A stretch of 64,000 bases of DNA from positions 124,001 to 188,000 of the forward strand of contig JAEZGN010000030.1 in the NCBI GenBank assembly GCA_023437305.1, given 5' to 3'. Shown piece after piece: positions 26,076-35,261 of this stretch (the first letter of the stretch is position 1; each line of letters begins with the position of its first letter). The notes under the pieces were generated by a model. That model made no database searches and was not told where the DNA came from. It saw nothing but the letters and a program-made list of their open reading frames with translations. A program made the position numbers and the translations under genes. Origin of the DNA: Bacteroidota bacterium (GTDB lineage Bacteria; Bacteroidota; Bacteroidia; Bacteroidales; Dysgonomonadaceae).

Positions 26076-27491
26076 TTATCCTACGTTCCTATCTCTTTTC
26101 TTTACACGAACAGCGTCTCCGGCATCAGGAGCTAACTTTGTGAAACCATATAGAGAAACAATACCAAGTATTGCAACAAAGATGAAAGCCAAACGGAAAT
26201 CTGCAACAGTATAATGTTCTGAATATCCGTTTATCATATTAGAGAATCTCAGGAATACTGCTCCCATTGCGATCCCCATTCCAGTAGACATTTGTTGCAC
26301 GGTACTATACAATGTGTTAGCCGCAGTCATTTGCTGCTGTGGTATTTCGGCAAAGGCTAAAGTTGTAATAGCACTAAACTGCATAGAACGAAACATTCCC
26401 GACAGAAACATTACCACAACAATCAATACGACAGGAGTAGTTGGCAACAACAATGCCGTGAAGAAAGAAAATAAAGCGACAAGAAAGCCATTCACAACTA
26501 GCACTGTACGGAAATTATAATGACGCATCACCCATATAGTTGCGGGTTTCATTGCCAGATTGCCTGCCATCGTTGCCAAGAACAATGATCCAGACTCAAA
26601 TGGATTTAGCCCAAATCCTTCCTGAAACATCAATGGTATAAGATATGGGGCTACCCCTATCACCATACGAGAAAGAGAACCTGTAAATATAGTTACCTTA
26701 TAAGTAGGAATTCGTATAACAGAATAGTCTATCAGAGGATTTGATATATGTTTCGAATAGCGGACATTAAACAAGAGCAAACAGATACTTACCAGTATAA
26801 GTAGTACAGATACATAGTACGGCACCTCCCTGCGACTAAGTAGTTCCACCCCATACATGAATCCGACTAAGGCTGAACCACTGAGGACAAACCCAACTAA
26901 ATCGAACCGTTTTTTAGGAGAATTGTTCTTCTCTTCTTCAGGAATAAAACGCCAGGCAAGAACCACACATATTATGCTAATAGGGATATTGAGGTAAAAG
27001 ATCCAATGCCAAGTCCAATAAGTTGTAAGATACCCTCCTACTACCGGTCCCAAAATAGGAGCGACAAGCGCAGGCCATACAATGTATGCCATTGCCGTCA
27101 CCAGTTTATCTTTCGTTACCGACTTTAATACAGCAAGCCTTCCCACGGGAGTCATCATTGCACCGGCCATACCTTGAAATATTCTGAATAGAACAAACTG
27201 TGTTAACGTCTGAGACATACCACATAGCGCTGAAGCAGTGATAAACAACACGATGGATGTACAAAAAACCTTACGTGTACCATACCGATCGGCAATCCAA
27301 CCACTTACAGGAATAAAGATAGCTAATGCAATCAGATAGGAAGTAATACCTGCACTCAGATGCACAACATCTGTATTGAAAGACCGAGCCATAGCGGGAA
27401 TAGCTGTATTTACGGCAGTAGTATCAAGCCCTTGCATAAAAAAAGCAATGGCAACGACTAATGACACTGTATAAGCCTTATCGATTTTCAT
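26076..27491 (-). CDS. MFS multidrug transporter, DHA2 (EmrB/QacA) family
   Basis: 471 residues with about 14 membrane helices. N-terminal landmarks are MQGLDTTAVNTAIPAMA (motif D1-like) and GWIADRYGTRKVF (motif A); motif C-like VGRLAVLKSV and VAPILGPVVGGYL follow. These proteins export hydrophobic drugs in exchange for protons. The start at ATG 27491 (MKIDKAYTV) is chosen because the reading frame continues upstream only through a promoter -7 box at 27521-27528. The N-terminus of the shorter form matches the family. Substrate unknown; no regulator gene is adjacent. Confidence 0.9.
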   Translation of the reverse strand: MKIDKAYTVSLVVAIAFFMQGLDTTAVNTAIPAMARSFNTDVVHLSAGITSYLIALAIFIPVSGWIADRYGTRKVFCTSIVLFITASALCGMSQTLTQFVLFRIFQGMAGAMMTPVGRLAVLKSVTKDKLVTAMAYIVWPALVAPILGPVVGGYLTTYWTWHWIFYLNIPISIICVVLAWRFIPEEEKNNSPKKRFDLVGFVLSGSALVGFMYGVELLSRREVPYYVSVLLILVSICLLLFNVRYSKHISNPLIDYSVIRIPTYKVTIFTGSLSRMVIGVAPYLIPLMFQEGFGLNPFESGSLFLATMAGNLAMKPATIWVMRHYNFRTVLVVNGFLVALFSFFTALLLPTTPVVLIVVVMFLSGMFRSMQFSAITTLAFAEIPQQQMTAANTLYSTVQQMSTGMGIAMGAVFLRFSNMINGYSEHYTVADFRLAFIFVAILGIVSLYGFTKLAPDAGDAVRVKKRDRNVG

Positions 27492-27520
27492 CGGCGAAAA
27501 GTTACTCTGTAAAACGAATG

Positions 27521-27528
27521 CAAAGTTA
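27521..27528 (-). promoter_or_regulatory. -7 promoter element of the DHA2 transporter, fixing its start
   Basis: Minus-strand TAACTTTG is 29 bases before ATG 27491. It lies inside the upstream extension of the frame, so the longer start cannot be used by this promoter. Confidence 0.55.
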
Positions 27529-27642
27529 GTTTTTTTAGTAACTATCAGGTAAGAAGTAAATAAAAAGACCGGAACAAGACGGAGATAAATACCTAATAAA
27601 CAATAACTAATCAGTAAAAACAAGAATGAAATTTATGATCCC

Positions 27643-28626
27643 TTAACTTTCTTCGGCAGTAGTTAACGTCTCTTTGGTAAAAGGTGTTGTTTCTGTCAAA
27701 GCTTCTTTTCTATATGGGCAGTCTTTAACTCGACAAACCGAGCAGTATTTCTCTAGGCACGAATCGGAATGTATAGATATCAATGTATGCTGGGGGAATA
27801 ATTCGATAAGACTCAATCTTAATTCTTCGCACGAAGAATGTCCCTGATCTATATTATAATACCATGGCAGAGTGAGATCACAATCTATAAAAAAATCACT
27901 CCCATATTTTAACACCTTCAAATTGTGAATATCAATCCAATCATCTTTTCTATTTTCATTTATCGATTTGGTTATTTTCTCCAATGTTGCAATATCTGCC
28001 GTATCAATCAGATTTTGTATCGTTTTCCGCAAGATGCCTACTCCCGTAAAAGCAATTATTCCACCAAAAATGATTGCAAGTGCGCTATCAATCCATACCA
28101 AACCTGTAAAATAAAGAATCAACAACCCTGCAACAAGCCCAACAGTAGAATATGTATCAGATTGGAGATGCTTTCCTCCTGCAACAAGTGCTATAGAATC
28201 ATATTTTTTCCCCTGATGAATACTATAATATCCAAGAATATAATTTACAATACCCGCAACGGCAATAACAACAATACCGATATCCAGCTTTTCTATAACA
28301 GATGGTGTAAACAATCTTGCGACACCTTCATAGATAATCAACCCTCCCGCCAAAATGATTAATATGCCTTCTATCGAAGCAGATATTAGTTCTATCTTAC
28401 CATGCCCGAATGGATGATCCTGATCTTTAGGTTTGGCTGCTTTATGTATAGCATATAAGCTTATAAAGCCGGCAACTATATTTACAATACTTTCCATTGC
28501 ATCGGTAAGAATCCCAACAGAATTAGTCAAAATATAGGCCGTAAATTTGCCTATCATCAGAACAATACCACAAGCAACAACAAGAGTTTGTACTCTTTGT
28601 TTTATTTTATCCGGATTTGTTTTCAT
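27643..28626 (-). CDS. Cation diffusion facilitator (CDF) transporter with Cys-rich tail
   Basis: 327 residues from ATG 28626 (MKTNPDKIK); the ten-codon extension upstream begins at a TTG and is less likely. Six helices span about 15-205 and include HPFGHGKIELISA in helix 2 and a WIDSALAII segment with the second metal aspartate. The cytoplasmic domain (about 215-305) carries FIDCDLTLPW and HSSCEEL. An unusual end, CLEKYCSVCRVKDCPY, could bind zinc or another metal. CDF proteins export Zn, Fe, Mn or Co in exchange for protons; the metal here is not determined. Confidence 0.9.
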   Translation of the reverse strand: MKTNPDKIKQRVQTLVVACGIVLMIGKFTAYILTNSVGILTDAMESIVNIVAGFISLYAIHKAAKPKDQDHPFGHGKIELISASIEGILIILAGGLIIYEGVARLFTPSVIEKLDIGIVVIAVAGIVNYILGYYSIHQGKKYDSIALVAGGKHLQSDTYSTVGLVAGLLILYFTGLVWIDSALAIIFGGIIAFTGVGILRKTIQNLIDTADIATLEKITKSINENRKDDWIDIHNLKVLKYGSDFFIDCDLTLPWYYNIDQGHSSCEELRLSLIELFPQHTLISIHSDSCLEKYCSVCRVKDCPYRKEALTETTPFTKETLTTAEES

Positions 28627-28687
28627 TATAAAAGCTAAGATTAAGTGCCTAATCAAGAAAGCCCTCTCAAATGTTTGAATTTAAGTT

Positions 28688-28695
28688 CAAATATA
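28688..28695 (-). promoter_or_regulatory. -7 promoter element of the CDF gene
   Basis: Minus-strand TATATTTG lies 61 bases before ATG 28626. Confidence 0.5.
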
Positions 28696-28785
28696 CTTTT
28701 TTTTTCTAAACCGAGGACAAAAGTATTTCAAGACTTAATAAGTATTATAACTTATATTCGTACATGATAATAACTGAAAAAGCTT

Positions 28786-28793
28786 TATCTTTG
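28786..28793 (+). promoter_or_regulatory. -7 promoter element of dgt
   Basis: TATCTTTG lies 20 bases before the dgt ATG. Confidence 0.55.
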
Positions 28794-28813
28794 ATTCTCA
28801 AACTAATTAAAGT

Positions 28814-30142
28814 ATGAACTGGCAACAACTGCTTTCGGCTAAACGTTTCGGGATGGAAGAGTATCATGATGACAAACATCATGATAGAACTGATTTTCAA
28901 CGAGATTACGATAGGTTGATCTTTTCTGCTCCTTTCCGCCGTTTACAAAACAAAACACAAGTTTTTCCTCTACCGGGTAGCATATTTGTGCATAACAGGC
29001 TTACTCATAGCATCGAGGTTTCTTGTGTTGGACGCTCTTTAGGTGTTATTGTGGGCAAAGAATTGAGAAAAAAATATCCAAATTCGCCGGCCGATTTTGA
29101 AGAAATAAACTCTATCATTGCTGCCGGTTGTCTTGCACACGATCTTGGGAATCCTCCTTTCGGACATTCAGGTGAAACAGCCATCACGAGCTACTTCTCC
29201 GAAGACAAAGGCATGCGCTTAAAGGAGAAAATAATAAAAGAAGGCGGACGCTGGGAGGACTTTATAAACTTTGAAGGCAATGCGAACTCAATACGTCTGC
29301 TTATACATCAGTTTAATGGCAGACGAAGAGGCGGTTTTGTTATGACCTATTCTATGCTCGCTTCGATAGTTAAGTACCCTTACTCTTCGGTAGCTGCAAA
29401 TGGAGCCGGAAAGTTCGGATTTTTTGAATCGGAAGAAAAAGATTTTAAAAGAATAGCAAACGAATTGGGCATGCACTGTATTCAAGAAGATCCGTTAAAA
29501 TACGCCAGACATCCCTTAGTATATCTGGTAGAGGCTGCCGATGATATTTGTTATAAAATAATGGATCTGGAAGATGCCCACAAGTTAGGATTATTAACCA
29601 CCGAGCAAACAATAGAACTCTTCTTAAATTTTTTCCCGGAAGAAAAACAGAAAAAAATGCAAAAAACGCTGCACGTTGTCAGCGATATTAATGAGCAAAT
29701 CGCATACCTTCGTTCAAGCGTTATAGGGCTACTTGTAGATGAATGTTCTAATGTGTTTATGGAAAACGAACAAAGGATTCTGAACGGCAAGTTTGATAAA
29801 CCTTTAATAAAGTGTATTTCTTCTTTACCGAATAACGCTTACCGGATAGCTACCGATATTAGCTATAAAAAAATATATAAAACAAAAGATGTAGTAGATA
29901 TAGAACTTGCAGGACATCGGATTATAGGATTTCTATTAGATACATTTATTGCAGCTGTGGAAGATCCAAATGCAAACTATTCAAAATTGATCCTTAGCCG
30001 TATACCGGAACAATACGAAAAAGATGCGCCAACATTATATAAACGGATTCTTGCGGTTTTGGACTTTGTATCGGGTATGACAGACGTGTATGCCCTTGAC
30101 TTGTACAGAAAAATTACAGGAATGAGTTTACCAACTGTTTAA
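28814..30142 (+). CDS. dgt: Deoxyguanosinetriphosphate triphosphohydrolase (HD-domain dNTPase)
   Basis: 442 residues. The HD metal site is visible as LTHSIEVSCVGRSLG, CLAHDLGNPPFGHSGE and a later aspartate in LVEAADDICYKIMD. The start, WQQLLSAKRF, then FRRLQNKTQVFPL, is typical of long dGTPases. The enzyme splits dNTPs into nucleoside and triphosphate, controlling nucleotide pools and possibly phage growth. It stands alone with its own promoter. The length fits the family. Confidence 0.93.
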   Translation: MNWQQLLSAKRFGMEEYHDDKHHDRTDFQRDYDRLIFSAPFRRLQNKTQVFPLPGSIFVHNRLTHSIEVSCVGRSLGVIVGKELRKKYPNSPADFEEINSIIAAGCLAHDLGNPPFGHSGETAITSYFSEDKGMRLKEKIIKEGGRWEDFINFEGNANSIRLLIHQFNGRRRGGFVMTYSMLASIVKYPYSSVAANGAGKFGFFESEEKDFKRIANELGMHCIQEDPLKYARHPLVYLVEAADDICYKIMDLEDAHKLGLLTTEQTIELFLNFFPEEKQKKMQKTLHVVSDINEQIAYLRSSVIGLLVDECSNVFMENEQRILNGKFDKPLIKCISSLPNNAYRIATDISYKKIYKTKDVVDIELAGHRIIGFLLDTFIAAVEDPNANYSKLILSRIPEQYEKDAPTLYKRILAVLDFVSGMTDVYALDLYRKITGMSLPTV

Positions 30143-30250
30143 CATCTCCAATTTTATCGTTAATAAACATTAACAACAAAGTAAAATACTACATATAAGA
30201 TAGTTATGGAAAAAATAAAAAAATAAGATAGAACTAAATTAAATAAAAAA

Positions 30251-30280
30251 TTGCAATTTGAATTATAAATAATATATTTG
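30251..30280 (+). promoter_or_regulatory. Strong orphan promoter (TTG-N19-TATATTTG) in a 0.8 kb gene-free region
   Basis: TTG at 30251 and TATATTTG at 30273-30280 are spaced 19 bases apart, close to the Bacteroidetes consensus. The next gene starts 660 bases later, so this promoter makes either a very long leader or a separate RNA. Confidence 0.55.
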
Positions 30281-30286
30281 TACCAA

Positions 30287-30740
30287 CAAACGAATGCAAC
30301 TTTTAAAACTACAGCAATAATCAATTAAATTGCTATAAAACATGTTATTATAATAAGTAAGAATATACATTTTTGTATCATATATTCTTACATTCACAAA
30401 ACATGAAATTTCAGTTGTATTCATCCGAGAAACTCGGAAGATAAAAAGTTATGTAAAACAATGAGACTCTATAGCCCAGTCGCCCAGACTCTTTGTTATA
30501 CTAATAAATTATAAACTAAACACTAATATTCTACCCAGAAGAATTATGGTAAGAACATTATTAATCATACTAACAAATAATAATCACACTTGATAAAATA
30601 AAGCTTAAATTCAGTGCCTGACGATATGCGGAGATGTAATAAACTATTCACATTTGTATTTGTCTTCAATGTTTGTCCCTCCTTTTCATTCTAGCGCTTG
30701 TGAAAGTATTGAAAGAAAAATCTCAGGTACTGAATTTTAC
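30287..30740 (+). ncRNA. Candidate structured non-coding RNA or long leader before the S41 protease gene
   Basis: The 796-base gap 30143-30938 has no credible coding frame but several stems after an orphan promoter: AGCAAT/ATTGCT (30313-30334); GTAAGAATATA/TATATTCTTAC with a 13-base loop (30357-30391); TCCGAG-AAA-CTCGGA (30424-30438); and a long-range pair AAATTCAGTGCCTGA (30607-30621) with TCAGGTACTGAATTT (30723-30737), complete with one G-U pair. I recognise no known RNA family. The ends and even the strand are guesses. Confidence 0.3.
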
Positions 30741-30938
30741 TTTACTAATATAACAAACTTGAAAGAGATATAACACTCCATTTGTTTATTTAGTTCACAA
30801 CACAAAAATTACTGCACTTTTAGGTTTTTTGTTAAAAATAAGAGATATATAACCATCGTAATTTTATTTATTTATAAAAAAAGTATTTCCTTTGCGTAAA
30901 ATAAAGGAATACAAAACATTTTATATAATTACAGTCTA

Positions 30939-32666
30939 ATGAGAAACCGTTTAATTGCATTTTTCACATTCTCAGTAATCCTGAGCACTTCTTTTGCTCA
31001 AGCACAAAGTAATCAGGGAAAAAACCAAGAGCAACAGCGCTATTTTGATATAAATAAAAACATTGAAATATTTAACAGCGTAGTACGCGAAATGGATATG
31101 TTCTATGTAGATAGCCTCGACATCAATAAAACAATACGTACCGGTATCGACAATATGCTTGGCACGCTTGATCCTTATACAGAATATTACGATGAGGATG
31201 ACATGAAAGAGTTTAGCACTCAAATAACAGGTGAATATGCCGGAGTTGGGGCTATCGTATCCTTCAAAGATGGACGAGTTACTATCATAGAGCCATATGG
31301 AGATAAACCTGCCGCAAAAGCCGGATTAAAGGCCGGAGATATAATATTGGCGATAGATGGGAAAGATATGACTATCTGCGACTCTGTACCGGGAGAAGCG
31401 TATGGACGAACGTTGAGCAGCTTTGTAAGCAATAATCTAAAAGGACAACCGGGAACAACAATAGAAGTAAAGGTAGAGCGCAAAGGCGAGAAAAAGCCTT
31501 TAACAATCAAGGTTGTTCGGGAGAAGGTTGTTATGGATCCGATTACATACTACGGTATGATAACTCCCACTATAGGATATATAAGTTTTAGCACTTTTAC
31601 CGACAAAAGCGCAGCTGATGTAAAAAATGCTTTCTTAGAATTAAAAAAGCTTGGAGCTAAGTCTCTCATATTCGACGTACGCCAAAATGGTGGCGGTATA
31701 ATGGAAGAAGCTGTTCAGATTGTAAATATGTTTGTACCGAAAGGAAAGGTAGTGTTATCTACCAAAGGAAAACTAAAACAGACCGATAGAACATACCGTA
31801 CTACTCTCGAACCAATAGATACAGAAATACCAATCGTAGTTTTAACAAATAGAGGTTCAGCTTCTGCTGCCGAAATCGTTGCTGGATCGTTGCAAGATAT
31901 GGATAGGGCAGTACTTCTTGGAGAGCGTACATTTGGAAAAGGATTAGTACAAGTAACACGCGAAATACCTTATGGAGGTGGAATAAAAGTAACCTCATCC
32001 AAATACTATATCCCAAGTGGCAGATGTGTACAAGCGATAGATTACTCTCACAAAAATGCTGATGGAAGTGTCGGCCGTATACCGGATAGTCTTACAACTG
32101 TATTTTATACCGAAGCAGGTCGTCAAGTAAGAGACGGAGGAGGTGTTACTCCCGATATAATAATGAATGAGACTAAAACCCCCAATATTACATACTATCT
32201 CGAAAATCAATACATTGTTTTCGATTGGGTTACAGATTGGGTAGCTAAACATAAATCTATCGAGTCGGCTGAGAAATTTTCTATTTCTTCCGAAGATTAC
32301 GAAGACTTTAAGAAATTTGTTAAATCGAAAGATTTCCAATATGATCGCATAAGTGAAAAATCGATGGCTTCATTGAAAGAAGTTATGGAGTTTGAAGGTT
32401 ATATGAAGTATGCCAATGATGAATTTAAAGCTTTGGAAGCCAAACTTGTACCAAATCTTGATCGAGACTTGGAAACATTCAAAGAAGATATAATAAAACA
32501 GATAAATTCAGCCATTGTTAAGCGCTACTATTATCAGCGTGGAGAGAAGCTTTATTCTCTCAAACACGATGCTGATGTGGATAAGGCAATAGAAGTTCTT
32601 GAAAATGCGGAATTGTATAAAAAGACATTATCTGCTCCCGAAAAAATAGCTGAAACCATCAAGTAA
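30939..32666 (+). CDS. S41 family C-terminal processing protease with PDZ domain (CtpA-like)
   Basis: 575 residues with a signal peptide (to about FAQAQ, residue 22). A helical lead (FNSVVREMDMFYVD) is followed by GIDNMLGTLDPYTEYYDEDDM. The PDZ domain (about 95-185) includes GVGAIVSFKDGRVTIIEPYG and KAGDIILAIDGKDM. The catalytic serine is in LTNRGSASAAEIVAGSLQD and the lysine in LGERTFGKGLVQ. The C-terminal 190 residues are helical. It should cleave periplasmic proteins at or near their C-termini. A weak -7 box (TTCCTTTG, 30887-30894) lies 45 bases upstream. Confidence 0.93.
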   Translation: MRNRLIAFFTFSVILSTSFAQAQSNQGKNQEQQRYFDINKNIEIFNSVVREMDMFYVDSLDINKTIRTGIDNMLGTLDPYTEYYDEDDMKEFSTQITGEYAGVGAIVSFKDGRVTIIEPYGDKPAAKAGLKAGDIILAIDGKDMTICDSVPGEAYGRTLSSFVSNNLKGQPGTTIEVKVERKGEKKPLTIKVVREKVVMDPITYYGMITPTIGYISFSTFTDKSAADVKNAFLELKKLGAKSLIFDVRQNGGGIMEEAVQIVNMFVPKGKVVLSTKGKLKQTDRTYRTTLEPIDTEIPIVVLTNRGSASAAEIVAGSLQDMDRAVLLGERTFGKGLVQVTREIPYGGGIKVTSSKYYIPSGRCVQAIDYSHKNADGSVGRIPDSLTTVFYTEAGRQVRDGGGVTPDIIMNETKTPNITYYLENQYIVFDWVTDWVAKHKSIESAEKFSISSEDYEDFKKFVKSKDFQYDRISEKSMASLKEVMEFEGYMKYANDEFKALEAKLVPNLDRDLETFKEDIIKQINSAIVKRYYYQRGEKLYSLKHDADVDKAIEVLENAELYKKTLSAPEKIAETIK

Positions 32667-32700
32667 GAAAATTAATTCATATAGGTAAGTAATTATTTCG

Positions 32701-32708
32701 TATCTTTG
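32701..32708 (+). promoter_or_regulatory. -7 promoter element of the DUF4290-rimM unit
   Basis: TATCTTTG lies 51 bases before the DUF4290 ATG. Confidence 0.55.
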
Positions 32709-32758
32709 TGGGTATCTAATGACTTACCTTTTTATTTATACATATATTACATTCACAA

Positions 32759-33370
32759 ATGGAGTATAACACCCAGTTAAAAAAACTTACTCTTCCTGAG
32801 TATGGAAGAAATATACAAAATATGGTCGACTTTTGTGTTGCAATACCAGACCGAAACGAACGCAAACGCTGTGCAGATACTATAATAAACATTATGGGAA
32901 ATATGTTTCCTCACCTTCGTGATGTAAACGACTTCAAGCACATCTTATGGGATCATTTGGCTATCATGTCCGACTTTAAACTTGATATAGATTACCCTTA
33001 CGAGATAGTAAAGAAGGAAGACTTGAACACCAAGCCGGGAAAAATAGAATATAGCCGTCCCGATATGCAATATCGTCATTATGGTAAAACATTGGAAAAG
33101 ATGGCAAATATGGCAGCATCAATAGAGGATCCTAAAGAAAAAGAGCAGTTTATTTTACTCGTTGCCACTCATATGAAGAAATCATATATACAGTGGAACA
33201 AGGATGTTGAAGATCAGAAAATATTCGTAGACCTCTATGATTTATCACGTCATAAAATTGATATCCGTAACTCGAATATCAAACTTCCGGAGATGAAGGA
33301 TCTCGGACAAAGAAATACACCGAGCAGTAGTGGCGGCGGGAAAAAAAGCAACCAACAAAAGAAAAAATAA
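32759..33370 (+). CDS. DUF4290 protein
   Basis: 203 residues with no signal peptide. The N-terminus MEYNTQLKKLTLPEYGRNIQ and the segments CADTIINIMGNMFPHLRDV and HKLWDH-like FKHILWDHLAIM identify the Bacteroidetes-specific DUF4290 family. The C-terminal 25 residues are a low-complexity basic tail (GGGKKSNQQKKK). It lies 13 bases before rimM, which suggests a link to ribosome biogenesis or translation. That link is inference from the operon; no activity is known. Confidence 0.85.
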   Translation: MEYNTQLKKLTLPEYGRNIQNMVDFCVAIPDRNERKRCADTIINIMGNMFPHLRDVNDFKHILWDHLAIMSDFKLDIDYPYEIVKKEDLNTKPGKIEYSRPDMQYRHYGKTLEKMANMAASIEDPKEKEQFILLVATHMKKSYIQWNKDVEDQKIFVDLYDLSRHKIDIRNSNIKLPEMKDLGQRNTPSSSGGGKKSNQQKKK

Positions 33371-33383
33371 ATAAACCTGAGCT

Positions 33384-33902
33384 ATGATAAAAGATAGCGA
33401 AGTATTTAAAATAGGTAAACTTATCAAACCTCATGGAATCAAAGGTGAGATAAGTTTTGCTTTTGAGAACGATATATTCGACCGAGTCGATTGTCCATAC
33501 TTAATTTGCCGTATCGACGGTATCTTTGTACCTTTCTTTGTAGACGAATATCGATTCAAAGGAAGTGAAACTGCTTTAATTACATTTGAAGGTGTCGACA
33601 GCGAGGAAAAAGCAATGCAAATGTCGGGACTGGAAGTATATTTCCCTCGAAAATACTTTGAAGAAGAATCTGATGATGACATAGAGTATTCATGGAACTT
33701 CTTTATTGGGTTTTCGGTAGTAGACAAAGTTGCCGGGAATTTAGGAACGATTGAAGCAATAGATGACCAAACCATTAACACACTATTCCTTTTGAAGAAC
33801 GGCGATGAAGACCTCATAATACCTGCAACAGAGGACTTTGTCGAAAAAGTTGATGCTAAAAAAAGAATATTATATCTAAATCTGCCCGAAGGGTTGGTAT
33901 AA
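33384..33902 (+). CDS. rimM: Ribosome maturation factor RimM
   Basis: 172 residues, standard length. The N-terminal RimM beta-barrel starts with FKIGKLIKPHGIKGEISF. A PRC-barrel follows from about residue 95 (SWNFFIGFSVVDK) and has the ending LIPATEDFVEKVDAKKRILYLNLPEGL. RimM helps assemble the 30S head domain by binding S19 and 16S rRNA. It shares a transcript with the DUF4290 gene. Confidence 0.95.
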   Translation: MIKDSEVFKIGKLIKPHGIKGEISFAFENDIFDRVDCPYLICRIDGIFVPFFVDEYRFKGSETALITFEGVDSEEKAMQMSGLEVYFPRKYFEEESDDDIEYSWNFFIGFSVVDKVAGNLGTIEAIDDQTINTLFLLKNGDEDLIIPATEDFVEKVDAKKRILYLNLPEGLV

Positions 33903-33971
33903 GCATACAATTTTTCAATAAATTTTATCATATATAGTATAAAGTCTACTACACCAGATTGTAGTAGAAAT

Positions 33972-34015
33972 GTGACAACAGAAATAACCGAACAACTGTT
34001 ACTTTTGTCACCTTT
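33972..34015 (+). repeat. Three-part intergenic motif, copy B (GTGACAA ... GTTACTTTTGTCACC)
   Basis: GTGACAA at 33972 is followed 26 bases later by GTTACTTTTGTCACCTTT. Same layout and strand as copies A and C. It lies between co-directional rimM and proB, about 140 bases before the proB promoter. Confidence 0.55.
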
Positions 34016-34155
34016 CACAAACAACAAGCTGTATACTATATATTTACAAAAACAAATAGAATGTTTTATTGGTCTGTATTACCCAAAAAAAGAGATAACA
34101 ATCAATTTAACGCCTATTTTCTATTTTATCTATCATTTTACCTGAAATAAAATTT

Positions 34156-34163
34156 TAACTTTG
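34156..34163 (+). promoter_or_regulatory. -7 promoter element of proBA
   Basis: TAACTTTG lies 19 bases before the proB ATG. Confidence 0.6.
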
Positions 34164-34182
34164 TTTTTTTGATATTCCAGCA

Positions 34183-35259
34183 ATGAAAGAGCGTATTACT
34201 GTAAAAATAGGTAGTCAGATATTAACCCGAAAGGACGGGACGTTAGACGTAACGCGTATGTCTGCATTGGTAGATCAGATTGCGGAGTTGCACAAAAGTG
34301 GTGTCGAAGTTATTCTTGTATCATCAGGTGCAGTAGCATCGGGGAAATCGGAGATTAAAGTAAGATCTAAATTGGATACTATCTCTGCCCGTCAACTGTA
34401 TTCTTCTGTAGGACAAGTAAAGTTGATAAACCGTTACTCAGATTTGTTTCATCAACAAAACATCATCTGTGGACAGATATTAGCCACGAAAGAAGATTTT
34501 TCAACCAGACGTCATTATCTTAATCAACGCAATTGCATGTCTGTGATGCTGGAGAATAAAGTCATACCTATAGTCAACGAAAATGATGCTATTTCTGTTA
34601 CCGGACTTATGTTTACAGACAATGATGAGATGTCGGGATTGGTAGCAACAATGATGGGCTGCGAAAAACTGATTATACTGAGCAACATCGACGGCATTTA
34701 TAATGGCAATCCGTCCGATCCTAAGTCGGAGATATTTAAAAAGATAGATATAACGAAAGATAATATAGAGGATTGTATACAATCTTCCAAGTCATCTACC
34801 GGACGTGGTGGTATGACTACCAAATATAATATCGCACGCAAAGCTGCCGAAGAAGGAATTGAAGTAATAATAGCCAACGGACGTAGAGAAAATATACTTA
34901 TAGACCTTATAAAGGGGAAAGATGTAATTTCCACTCATTTTATCCCATCTACAAAGAAAACAACAAGTATAAAAAAATGGATTGCTCACTCCGAAGGATT
35001 CACGAAAGGAGAAATATACGTTAACCAGAATGCCAAAGAGGTACTCTTAGGGGACAAGGCTGTCAGCCTTCTACCTGTTGGTGTAACAGGAATTATTGGC
35101 AACTTCGAGGCTGACGATGTAGTACGAATTATGGATGAAAAAGGAAAATTGATTGGCATTGGAAAAACTGCATATAGCAGCGAAAAAGCCAAAGAAGTGA
35201 TAGGAAAAAACAATAAAAAAGCAATAATTCATTACGACTATTTATATATTGAAAAATAA
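34183..35259 (+). CDS. proB: Glutamate 5-kinase
   Basis: 358 residues, full length with a C-terminal PUA domain (about 270-358). The kinase domain begins KIGSQILTRKDGTLD and has EVILVSSGAVASGK, IVNENDAIS and STGRGGMTTKYNIARKAA. It phosphorylates glutamate, the first step of proline synthesis. The next gene, proA, starts two bases after its stop, so the two are translated together. The first residues (MKERITVKIGS) and the promoter position support this start. Confidence 0.96.
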   Translation: MKERITVKIGSQILTRKDGTLDVTRMSALVDQIAELHKSGVEVILVSSGAVASGKSEIKVRSKLDTISARQLYSSVGQVKLINRYSDLFHQQNIICGQILATKEDFSTRRHYLNQRNCMSVMLENKVIPIVNENDAISVTGLMFTDNDEMSGLVATMMGCEKLIILSNIDGIYNGNPSDPKSEIFKKIDITKDNIEDCIQSSKSSTGRGGMTTKYNIARKAAEEGIEVIIANGRRENILIDLIKGKDVISTHFIPSTKKTTSIKKWIAHSEGFTKGEIYVNQNAKEVLLGDKAVSLLPVGVTGIIGNFEADDVVRIMDEKGKLIGIGKTAYSSEKAKEVIGKNNKKAIIHYDYLYIEK

Positions 35260-35261
35260 AA

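Noticed and set aside
27492..27623. N-terminal extension of the DHA2 transporter
   Set aside because: It crosses a -7 promoter box and adds a stretch not typical of the family.
30287..30740. tmRNA, RNase P RNA, SRP RNA or 6S RNA
   Set aside because: No T-arm/CCA end or tag frame (tmRNA), no SRP GGAAG loop and no RNase P core were seen. A 6S-like long hairpin could not be drawn convincingly.
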